A stretch of DNA of 64,000 nt from an uncultured Flavobacteriaceae bacterium (lineage in GTDB: Bacteria; Bacteroidota; Bacteroidia; Flavobacteriales; Flavobacteriaceae), in NCBI GenBank assembly GCA_947498845.1, contig CANMLX010000010.1, positions 53,616 to 117,615 of the forward strand, given 5' to 3'. How positions within the stretch are numbered: the first letter of the stretch is position 1; every line of letters starts with the position of its first letter. The position numbers and the translations under genes are program-made. The notes below the pieces were generated by a model that saw only the letters and a list, made by a program, of their open reading frames with translations, made no database searches and was not told the DNA's origin. Shown here one piece after another: positions 46,339-54,601 of this stretch.

Positions 46339-48309
46339 TTACAAAAGCATCGTCTTGTATTTATTTAATGCTGACAAACAGATAGAGGACGTAAATAACC
46401 TATGATAATCGGATATGATAATATTTGCACCAAGACCATCTTTTGTCCACACATTTTGATGATCTGGATTTATTATACTTATATGAGGTATTCTTAGACA
46501 ATAATTACTTAGCCAAGAACCATCATTATATTGTTTTTTAACCATATTACTTGTAATTACCTGTATTGTTTTTTTATATTTAACAAACAATTCTTTAGAA
46601 GAACATAAAGCATCTAAAACTAACCCCTGATAGAAAAAATTACTCATTAACTCATTAAATTTAACTTCATCATTTTGGAGTTGATCTAATAATAATAAGG
46701 ATTTAGATAAAACATCGTTATCTTTTTCTTTAAGACTTCCCTTTATCAAAAAACTCAAAACATAGCTAAAATTTGTCCACCAGTATGAATAATGTTCTTT
46801 TTTATTATCTAATTTGTGAAGTATATAATTTTTAAGTTTAGTTTTTTCTTTAACATATTTGTTATCAATGTCGAAATTACTTAAAAAATAATATGCTACT
46901 GCACTTACACAAAAATGGGAATTAGTCCATCCGCTAATATCTGCTTCCTCTTCATTTACAACCAATCTTAATATATCTTCATCTTGATTTCTATATGTAG
47001 CAAAACCTCCATCAGAATTTTGATAACTAAACCATTCTATTAACGATTCCTTTTTTATTTTACGATTATTTTTATGAAGTGCAAGCATCGTAAATGTTGT
47101 AGAATCTGCGTCAGACATTATCATATCATTATACCCCCAGAGATAATCTGAATTCATATTATTTTCAATAAAATTTAAACCCTTTTTGGGATATAATAGA
47201 CCTAATGTATTTGTTCTTTGTCTTTCTGATAATATTGTTATTATGAATGCAGTAGTCCATACATTACTTGTTCCTCCATCATTAAAATAGTCATGCCATG
47301 TTCCATTACCTTCTTGTTCTTTTTTTATAAATTGATCACCCAAGTAAATAGTTTTATTTAAAGTATTATTTTGATTAAAAACATTAGATAAATTTTTCTT
47401 GGTCCTAAAAACTCTTAAAAAACCATCTATATTAAGATAATTAGATACTAACAAAGACTTCAATTTATTATTTTCAAATTTCCATAAAGGAATATCAATA
47501 TTTAATAGCTCTGCTGCTGCTGCTTCGAGACATTCTAATGCTTGTTTATGGAGTTCTAAACTTACACCTGTACTATATACAAGTTTTTTTTGCTCAATAA
47601 TAGTATAGCTATTAACGGTTTGATTATAATTTACTAATTTTTTTACCAGTTGGTAGTTTACAATATTAAATTGATTGTTAAGTGCGTCTTCTTCATAGTC
47701 AGTGATGTCATCTGATATCTGAAAAGCAGTATGGAAATTTTTAAGAGATTTTAGTAATTTTTCATAAACAGGCTGATATGATTTTCCTACTAAAGAAAAT
47801 AGAGAGTCTAATGCAATTTTTGCAAAAGCACATTTGTAATCACATAACACTTTATAATCCTCAAAACATTCAATTTTATGGGATACTTTATCAATTTCAT
47901 AAGCTTTGGCGTATTCAGATTTTCTTAAGTTCCACAGCTTCCATAAATTATGATTGTAGGGAAAAATTGATGATAGTAATTTGATGCTCTCTTCTTGACA
48001 TATATTAGCGATTAAATACTTTTCAAAACGTCTTTCCTTGTAATCTTTATCAAATATGCTATCAATCAATAAAACAGATTTATAATATAAAAATCCAGAA
48101 ACAGATAGTTTATCAAGTATATCTTCATCAAAAAAATCAAAAGCATTATTAAACAGATACGGAAAATAGGTGAAATATCTAAGATGTAACGGCCTAGTGA
48201 TTGCTTTAATCTTAGCTTTAGAAAATCCTTGTTTTTCAAGATGCTCATTAAGAAATTTATGTATTCTTTTGAAAATTAAATCTTCTTTTATTTTTAATGC
48301 TGTACTCAT
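46339..48309 (-). CDS. Bifunctional class I prenyltransferase-like / class II terpene-cyclase-like protein
   Basis: 656 residues. The N-terminal ~300 are all-helical with a second aspartate-rich motif FQISDDITDYEED (Asp200, Asp201, Asp204) matching the FQxxDDxxD of polyprenyl synthases and ComQ, and a weaker first motif IDSIFD (Asp83, Asp87). The C-terminal ~350 residues form an alpha-toroid of the squalene/prenyltransferase-repeat type, with QW-like repeats QNSDGGF (430-436) and NDGSW (595-599) and a DADST motif (400-404) where class II cyclases carry DxDD. No signal peptide. It is 59 bp after a 29-codon peptide gene with a single Trp, and precedes a PqqD-M50 protease. The DNA is very AT-rich. 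A role in attaching and perhaps cyclising an isoprenoid on the peptide is inference. Confidence 0.7.
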   Translation of the reverse strand: MSTALKIKEDLIFKRIHKFLNEHLEKQGFSKAKIKAITRPLHLRYFTYFPYLFNNAFDFFDEDILDKLSVSGFLYYKSVLLIDSIFDKDYKERRFEKYLIANICQEESIKLLSSIFPYNHNLWKLWNLRKSEYAKAYEIDKVSHKIECFEDYKVLCDYKCAFAKIALDSLFSLVGKSYQPVYEKLLKSLKNFHTAFQISDDITDYEEDALNNQFNIVNYQLVKKLVNYNQTVNSYTIIEQKKLVYSTGVSLELHKQALECLEAAAAELLNIDIPLWKFENNKLKSLLVSNYLNIDGFLRVFRTKKNLSNVFNQNNTLNKTIYLGDQFIKKEQEGNGTWHDYFNDGGTSNVWTTAFIITILSERQRTNTLGLLYPKKGLNFIENNMNSDYLWGYNDMIMSDADSTTFTMLALHKNNRKIKKESLIEWFSYQNSDGGFATYRNQDEDILRLVVNEEEADISGWTNSHFCVSAVAYYFLSNFDIDNKYVKEKTKLKNYILHKLDNKKEHYSYWWTNFSYVLSFLIKGSLKEKDNDVLSKSLLLLDQLQNDEVKFNELMSNFFYQGLVLDALCSSKELFVKYKKTIQVITSNMVKKQYNDGSWLSNYCLRIPHISIINPDHQNVWTKDGLGANIIISDYHRLFTSSICLSALNKYKTMLL

Positions 48310-48368
48310 GTATAAAAATTTATAGACACTTCTATTTTAAAATAGAAGTGCCTATTAATTACTAATTG

Positions 48369-48458
48369 TTAAAATGGAATTGACCATTGGAGCATCTCTA
48401 AACGCTCTTCCATTTCTTCAATTTGAAAATCTTCAATTAGTTCTTCTTTAGTTTTCAT
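48369..48458 (-). CDS. Putative 29-residue RiPP precursor peptide
   Basis: ATG at 48456-48458, stop at 48369-48371. The first 22 residues are acidic and helical (MKTKEELIEDFQIEEMEERL), like a RiPP leader. They are followed by a short hydrophobic C-terminus, LQWSIPF, with a single Trp (residue 25) and no Cys. Position and strand place it as the first gene of the unit with the terpene-cyclase-like and PqqD-M50 genes. No strong Shine-Dalgarno is seen, which is normal in Bacteroidetes. The idea that Trp25 is prenylated, as in Bacillus ComX by ComQ, is inference. Confidence 0.65.
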   Translation of the reverse strand: MKTKEELIEDFQIEEMEERLEMLQWSIPF

Positions 48459-49004
48459 AATGAATAAAATTATATTAAACCTACTCTATCAAAGGTTTTC
48501 GGTTTCCCCTTTTTTCTTGTTTGATTCGAAACATAATAAAAAGTATTATTTTCTTATGTCAGTTGTGAATTCATTAAAATATGTTTTCTATTTTATGTTT
48601 TTTTCAAATAGAACATTTTATTCTGTTTTGAAATGTAATATATAATTTAACTATCTAATGAAAATTATTTAGTGACTAAGACTAGAAATTTGTGGTCAAA
48701 TGTTATTTTATTGAGGATAAAAAGGTATCTTTTATAATTAAAACATTTGCACAAATAAAAAAGTAATACCCAATCATTTAATAAATCGATATTTTCAACA
48801 TAAAGTTGATAAAATCTGTCGAAATGATAAATTCAGTCAGAGTAAAAGATTATTCTAGGAACTAGAAAACACAAAGGCTTATTGAAAAAATTAGTACAGA
48901 ATAATCCCATTCCATACACATTTCGCCTCCACGCCTCTGCCCTAATACTAATTCTTAAATGAATATACTGTAAAAGAAAATGATGGATTTTGAAATTATA
49001 CGAT
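48459..49004. repeat. Non-coding stretch with repeat fragment E
   Basis: Leader of the peptide gene plus about 500 bp of AT-rich DNA with no gene that I can support. Positions 48902-48942 (CCCATTCCATACACATTTCG ... CTCTGCCC) match the start of the upstream block of the interspersed repeats, most closely copy B. Confidence 0.6.
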
Positions 49005-49071
49005 ACAGAAAAAATAAAACCTAGATTAAAATTAAGTAACATAAGATACTACTCAATTTTAATCTAGGTTT
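49005..49071 (-). terminator. Terminator of the GH86 gene
   Basis: Perfect 17-bp arms (49017-49033 and 49055-49071) with a 21-nt loop. On the minus strand the stem is followed by a T-rich tract (TTTTATTTTTTC). Confidence 0.82.
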
Positions 49072-49121
49072 GTTTACAGTAAGCATATTAACTTACTAGA
49101 AGTGTGTGTTCTAAAAATTAC

Positions 49122-51812
49122 TTATAACTTACTAAATTTTAATACATTACCTTTAATTCTAATAAAATACAATCCAGCAGACAAGTTATCTACAGTTATA
49201 CTTTGTTTGTAAGTCCCTCGTTTAATTAATTTCCCTGCTATAGAAAATATTTCATAATCCTCTCCATTAACTATTTGTGAGGTAAAAGAGATGTGTTGTT
49301 TTATTGGATTTTGGGTAAGTTTTAATTTTTTAGAAGTTAAATCATTAACACCTAAAGTATTATGCTTAAATACAATAGAATCTATATCAAATAGGAAACC
49401 TCCTCCATTTCCTGTACCACTAAACTCTAAACGTAGATTTTGTGCTCCTGTTGCTAAGGTAATTTCCTTACTAAATGGTTGTATTTGATTGAAAGCTCCA
49501 GTTGATGTTATTGTAAATGTTTCTAATGCTACAGCATCTACAAAGGCAGTAATTACTCCTCCTGCATCACCAGGAGCTCCTGCATTAATGGTCATAGTAT
49601 ATGCGCCTGGAGTTAATACATTAAGCATATATTCTGTACTATCACCATTATTAATAAAGCCTACCAAAGTTCCATTATTACTCAACTGTACACCACTACT
49701 CGCTCCATTTTGAAAAAATTCTGCTTGTACAGTACCTGGAATATTATTTATACATCTATTTTCTTGATCATTAACACACATATCATCTGCATTATCTACA
49801 TAACCGTTTACTGGACCACAACTTTGTATAGTAACACCTGGATTTCCCAGACCATCGTTATCTTCGTCTGCATATAAAGTTGTTTTTGTACAAACACCTT
49901 CTTCTGTTTCTAAAGACAATATTACAGATGCTATTCTACCTCCTGTTTGGGTATAAGTAACAGTAACTTCATTGTTTCCATTGACAACTAAATTGTGTGG
50001 CACATCTAATTCTATAACACCAAAAAAATCGGCGCGACCAGTTTGATCATACCCTTTCCAGTTTGATGGAATTGTTAATGGTGTGCCATTAAAAGTAACC
50101 TCGCTAGGTAACCTATCTAAATTAGTAGGCGTGGTACTACCCACACCTGTTGTTATAGGGATACCTACACCTAAACGCAATGTGGCTTCACCAGAAGTAC
50201 CAGTAACGACATTAGCTAAGTTAAATGTTTTGGCATCATTACCAGTGATTATCACTGTAGGAGCCTTGTCTACAGAAGCTTGGGCAGATGTTGCATAGTA
50301 TTTTTTTCTAACAATACTACTTGTAAACTCAATTGGAGCATTGTATGTAATTTTTAGCATTCTAGTTTCCCCTACTAGTAAAGAGACATTAGATGGCAAG
50401 GCATTGCTATCAACACCTGGTTCATAAATTGGAGTATTCATACCATTTACAACCAGAAATGATGTGTTTACATTAGTAACAGTACCTAGGTTACTTATAA
50501 AATTTAAGTTTACTGTTTTATTGGCATCATCTAAGTTGTTTAAAACGACATATGCTGTATTTCCATCAACAAAAGCCTGAACTTGAACATCTAAATCATC
50601 ACTTGTGATTTTTGCACGATCCCCTTTGATATCACTCCAAAATCTAAAGAAATTTTCTTTAAAAGTTAGTACAAACTCATCATTCCTGAATAAACCAGTG
50701 TTTGGGTCTCGTTCTGATTTTATTTCTGTAGGACGTACATAAGCAGGAATATAAGGTTGTGGAGTAGTTCCTCCATTTGAATCGAAGCTATTATAGAAAA
50801 AATCGCCACGACCGGTAATGAATGGAATACAAATTTCAATATTATCTTGTCTTTCAAAAAAGTTAAATAACATATTGTTTAGTCCATTTATGGTAATAGC
50901 GGCAGTTGCTTCATTATAAAACCCAGGTGCTGGACCTAAAGGGAAACCTCTTTCAATGACTCCAAATTCGCTTATTGCTAATTTTTTTGGTGCGCCTAAT
51001 TTCTGATCGGTATAGGCTTCTAACAAATCTAATATCGCTTCAGAATTACTTCCAGATCTTCCATTAGCTTGTCCAATTTGATTCACGCCATCATAAGGGT
51101 GTACAGAAAGTGCATCAATCTCCTCACCAGCAACATCAATAAATAATTTCATATGGTTTTGCCAAGTCTCACTAAAATCTCTTCTTGCATAAGAAGGAAA
51201 AGCACTAGAAAAACCAATTACCTTCATATTAGCAAGTTCTGGCGTGTCGTGTATCCCTTTTGCCATATCACGAAACCATTCACTCATTTTTTGCACTACA
51301 TCTTGATTTGTAGGAGCAGTAGAATTCGTAAAATTCTTCGCTTTTATAAAGGGCTCATTAAAGGGTTCCCAATATTCTGGTCTGTTACTGGTGTCTACCC
51401 TATCAACAAAATATCTCGCTGCAGATATTGCACCAGTCACAGGATCAGAATCCACTGTCCAAGATCTAGCTGGATTACTTGTAGAAATAAATCGACTAAC
51501 AGGTCTAACAACACCATCAGAAGTTGGAGGGGTACTCGGATAGTTTCCTATTGGATTCACAAAACTTTTATCTGAATGCGGATCAAAAAAACGACGCCCA
51601 AAACCAAAGTTATTATCTTTTAGAAAAGTGGGAAAAGCAGGTTCTTCACTTCCTGTATGCAAATTAAAATATTTAGAACGATCAAGATTAGATTCGTTAC
51701 CTAAGAAACGTTGTTGTTCAAGATTAATAGAAACGTTAACTGATTGCGCAAAAACGTAAAATGAATTTAAGAGCAATACAAATAAGAGCAGTTGAATACT
51801 AGTTTTTTTCAT
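49122..51812 (-). CDS. Secreted GH86 beta-agarase/porphyranase with CBM6-like and T9SS domains
   Basis: 896 residues with a signal peptide (LLFVLLLNSFYVFAQ). The GH86 (beta/alpha)8 barrel has acid/base Glu153 in EPFNEPF and nucleophile Glu282 in LAISEFGVI; ALSVHPYDG is also typical. A beta-sandwich region (about 380-620), a thrombospondin-type-3-like Ca segment (YADEDNDGLGNPG) and a CBM6-like domain (GTVQAEFFQNGASSGVQL to about residue 820) follow. The last ~70 residues are a type A T9SS sorting domain (LYFIRIKGNVLKFSKL). GH86 enzymes cut agarose or porphyran of red algae. Single gene, next to the accessory island. Confidence 0.92.
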   Translation of the reverse strand: MKKTSIQLLLFVLLLNSFYVFAQSVNVSINLEQQRFLGNESNLDRSKYFNLHTGSEEPAFPTFLKDNNFGFGRRFFDPHSDKSFVNPIGNYPSTPPTSDGVVRPVSRFISTSNPARSWTVDSDPVTGAISAARYFVDRVDTSNRPEYWEPFNEPFIKAKNFTNSTAPTNQDVVQKMSEWFRDMAKGIHDTPELANMKVIGFSSAFPSYARRDFSETWQNHMKLFIDVAGEEIDALSVHPYDGVNQIGQANGRSGSNSEAILDLLEAYTDQKLGAPKKLAISEFGVIERGFPLGPAPGFYNEATAAITINGLNNMLFNFFERQDNIEICIPFITGRGDFFYNSFDSNGGTTPQPYIPAYVRPTEIKSERDPNTGLFRNDEFVLTFKENFFRFWSDIKGDRAKITSDDLDVQVQAFVDGNTAYVVLNNLDDANKTVNLNFISNLGTVTNVNTSFLVVNGMNTPIYEPGVDSNALPSNVSLLVGETRMLKITYNAPIEFTSSIVRKKYYATSAQASVDKAPTVIITGNDAKTFNLANVVTGTSGEATLRLGVGIPITTGVGSTTPTNLDRLPSEVTFNGTPLTIPSNWKGYDQTGRADFFGVIELDVPHNLVVNGNNEVTVTYTQTGGRIASVILSLETEEGVCTKTTLYADEDNDGLGNPGVTIQSCGPVNGYVDNADDMCVNDQENRCINNIPGTVQAEFFQNGASSGVQLSNNGTLVGFINNGDSTEYMLNVLTPGAYTMTINAGAPGDAGGVITAFVDAVALETFTITSTGAFNQIQPFSKEITLATGAQNLRLEFSGTGNGGGFLFDIDSIVFKHNTLGVNDLTSKKLKLTQNPIKQHISFTSQIVNGEDYEIFSIAGKLIKRGTYKQSITVDNLSAGLYFIRIKGNVLKFSKL

Positions 51813-51963
51813 AGTAAAAAGTATAAATTATAGATTTTAGGGTTTTATTTAATTTCGAGCAATCAAAAACCTTAATTTTATTGCAAAGAACGTTTGTTTT
51901 CTATAAAGCATACATAATATATGGTTTTAAAACTGCAATATATTGTTATAACCTATCTTATAA

Positions 51964-52205
51964 CTAACTTTCATATTCAGCAAGCAATGCTTTTGTTTTC
52001 TCTTTTAGTTTTTCAAGTTGAAGTAACCGATTTCTTAAGTACTCTTCTTTGTTTCTAATAATATATTTTGGATTAAATTCAACTTTCTAAGTCACTATTT
52101 TATAATAAATAGCAGCTAATTTTCTTGCTTTTGGTTTTTTTCCTTCTGATATAATCTTCGATTGGATTTTGTGTAACCCATTGATGGACTGAGTTCGATT
52201 TAAGA
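51964..52205 (-). pseudogene. Degenerate fragment of a transposase-like gene
   Basis: A minus-strand frame reads SINGLHKIQSKIISEGKKPK and RKLAAIYYKIVT, then an in-frame stop, then KVEFNPKYIIRNKEEYLRNR and a coiled-coil tail ending LAEYES and TAG. It resembles the C-terminus of IS transposases (IS110-like wording), but the match is from memory. A short inverted repeat (agagttc/gaactct) lies near 52286-52306. The rest of 51813-52361 shows nothing I can support. Confidence 0.3.
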
Positions 52206-52361
52206 ATTATAGATAAAATTCACTAAATTTTCATAGCTTCTAAGGATGGCATAATGCACTTATTTAGGTTAAGCATTTAATTGAGAGTTCTTAGATCGAA
52301 CTCTAATTTATAATATATTTTTCATGTATTTAAAATTAAATTTAACTTGTTATTTAGAACG

Positions 52362-53264
52362 TTATTTAATTCCAAAAGCCTCATTAAAACCTTGTGCGAT
52401 AAAACCAAAAAAAGTGTCATCATGGTTTCCGTTTCCAGCGATTATATTAGTGTTTCTAGACTCTAAAAACTTAACTTCTTCGGCTGTAAGACTGCCAACA
52501 GCGTCGTCTGTAGTGCCATAAATATACGTTAGGCTGGACAGATCTGTAATGGGATTGAAAAGCTGTGTATACCTGTTCTTAACTAATCCAGCAAATATCC
52601 TATTAAGGTTTCTTTCCATTACATTTGGGTCTGGTTCTTCTTTTACTATGGGAGTAATGCCGTTTTCAAATCCCCCTTCTCTTCCTTCGGCAGCACCTTG
52701 CCAAATAACGTCATTCATATCTAATCTACTTGATATAATTAGATATTTATCAGCACTATCAATTCCATTTTTTGCAATCAATTCTTGTGTTATAAAGGCC
52801 CCAAACGAAACTCCTAAAACATAAACAACTCGATCTTGATCTTTAAAATATTTAATTACTTTAAAAAGTGTTTCTATACTTTCTGTATTAAAAGTAACCG
52901 CTTGGTCTAGTGTTATATCATTTCCAGAAACAATATCGGGATTGATTGTTTGCGCTTGATGCACCGTTACATTTAAAATATCTGTAGTATTAAAAGTTGC
53001 GGAAATATAGTCTACTAAATCTGTACCAAATTCTGTGCTAGGACCGCCTGGTACACTAATAAGTACAGTAGAAGCTTTTTCATCTCCAGTGAAATAAATT
53101 AAATCTTTAATATCTTGTGGTAGTTCTTTAATAACGTCTGTTGGTTGTCCATCATCGTCGTTAGAACAGGAATAAATAAAAATTGATAAAAATGCAATTA
53201 GAATTAAATTAGTAGTGAAATGAAAACGATTAAGGTTTGTCATTTTTAAGGATACTTTTTTCAT
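52362..53264 (-). CDS. Alpha/beta-hydrolase-fold lipoprotein
   Basis: 300 residues, or 293 from the ATG at 53243. Lipoprotein signal ending SIFIYSCSNDD. Alpha/beta-hydrolase features: STVLISVPGGPSTEFG (oxyanion region), nucleophile elbow GVSFGA, YGTTDDAVG (acid) and GNGNHDDTF (His). Substrate unknown. Single gene next to the GH86 gene, but no shared promoter seen. Confidence 0.78.
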   Translation of the reverse strand: MKKVSLKMTNLNRFHFTTNLILIAFLSIFIYSCSNDDDGQPTDVIKELPQDIKDLIYFTGDEKASTVLISVPGGPSTEFGTDLVDYISATFNTTDILNVTVHQAQTINPDIVSGNDITLDQAVTFNTESIETLFKVIKYFKDQDRVVYVLGVSFGAFITQELIAKNGIDSADKYLIISSRLDMNDVIWQGAAEGREGGFENGITPIVKEEPDPNVMERNLNRIFAGLVKNRYTQLFNPITDLSSLTYIYGTTDDAVGSLTAEEVKFLESRNTNIIAGNGNHDDTFFGFIAQGFNEAFGIK

Positions 53265-53699
53265 TTGATTTGTGTTTTTTGATTTATGGATGTAAAAATA
53301 TTATTGTGAAAAAATAGTAACTGTTTTGCTTAGGTTTTAACATTCTCAACCGCTCAGCTACATACTTATAGACAATTAAAGTTTTAAATAGTTGCATCAA
53401 AGGAAAAAACGAATAATAAATATGTATTTAAGAGATATGTCTCAAAAGCTTTTTTTGATTGACTTAGTGGTTTTAAGAATTTAATTAAACTGCTTATTTA
53501 GGCGTATAAAACAACTAATAGTGTAATGAAGAAAATTAGTATTGTATTATTTGGAAAGACTATATGTAAGGGAAATCTAAAAAGAAAAATAAGCACTTAT
53601 AATTTCTTTTTAGAATTTAGGTTTTAAACATATATAATAAACTATCCCAACGTAGAGCATTGAGGAATTCTTTAGATTAATAGTTTATTTAGAAAAGCG
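53265..53699. other. Non-coding stretch with repeat fragment F
   Basis: No gene that I can support. Positions about 53573-53612 (GGAAATCTAAAAAGAAAAAT followed by AAGCACTTATAATTTCTTTTT) resemble the second half of the upstream repeat block in copies B and C. Inverted repeats aataaactat/atagtttatt (53636-53645, 53680-53689) could form a weak terminator for the tyrosine operon. Confidence 0.45.
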
Positions 53700-54596
53700 C
53701 TATACATCTTGTACAAAAAGCGTTTTTAGTGCATCTCCTACATTATTTTCATGAAGATATTTTTTAGAGATTTTATGCAGTGCTTCAATTTTGGATTGAT
53801 GACTAAAATTTCGAGAAATTTCTTTAAGTTCTAATTTTTGCTTAAAACTAGAAATTTCTTCTTTGGAAGGAACTTTTTCAGCATTACCTAGCCTACCTAT
53901 ATCATTTCCTGTAAGAATATTTGTTTCATAAATATGCTTCGGTAATATATCTACGCCAATGCCTTTAGTTTTTATAGGTTTTTGAATTTCAAACAACGAT
54001 TGTTCGGTTACCCTTGTATACCAATTGCCTCCCATACGAGCTACTAAATCTAGTTTTAATGTATCTAAAACGCCTTTCGTTAGATAGGTATTATCAATAT
54101 GCACTAAAACTACTCTAGCGATAATAAGATTACCAGCACCTCCTTCTTTTCCTAATTCTATAATATTATCAATCTCACATTCAAAAGAAATAGGAGATTC
54201 TTTAACCCTTGGTGGTTTTACCTTTATAGAAGCAATTGGTGTTAACCCAGATTTCACAAATTCATTTACACCCTTATCATATTCGGTACTTGACAGTGAC
54301 ATTTGTTCAACTATTGAATGATTTACACAATTTATAACAACTTCTTTTACTTGCTTTACATTTTCTAGCGTATGCTTAATTGTATTATCTCTAACTCTTC
54401 TAGCAGGAGAAAAGATTAATATTGGAGGATTGGTACTAAAGACATTAAAAAAACTAAAAGGGCTCAAATTAATATTATTACCCGTATTTATAGTGCTAGC
54501 TAAAGCTATTGGCCTAGGCGCAACTGCCGTTAGCAATATGCGATGCATTTCTGCTGTTGAAATGGTATTAACATCTATAGAAGTAATTCCTATCAT
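53700..54596 (-). CDS. Flavin reductase-like protein (DIM6/NTAB family) of the tyrosine operon
   Basis: 298 residues. FMN-binding split-barrel: AVAPRPIALASTINTGNNIN, FNVFSTNPPILIFSP and GAGNLIIARVVLVHI. The C-terminal third is an extra helical region. It lies 5 bp after fumarylacetoacetase and is the last gene of the operon. Such proteins often accompany homogentisate genes in flavobacteria; the precise reaction is unknown, and it could supply reduced flavin or act on a pathway intermediate. Confidence 0.85.
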   Translation of the reverse strand: MIGITSIDVNTISTAEMHRILLTAVAPRPIALASTINTGNNINLSPFSFFNVFSTNPPILIFSPARRVRDNTIKHTLENVKQVKEVVINCVNHSIVEQMSLSSTEYDKGVNEFVKSGLTPIASIKVKPPRVKESPISFECEIDNIIELGKEGGAGNLIIARVVLVHIDNTYLTKGVLDTLKLDLVARMGGNWYTRVTEQSLFEIQKPIKTKGIGVDILPKHIYETNILTGNDIGRLGNAEKVPSKEEISSFKQKLELKEISRNFSHQSKIEALHKISKKYLHENNVGDALKTLFVQDV

Positions 54597-54601
54597 ATCT
54601 T

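Noticed and set aside
48460..48645. Plus-strand 61-codon frame next to the peptide gene
   Set aside because: Composition is that of random AT-rich DNA, with no context as a gene.
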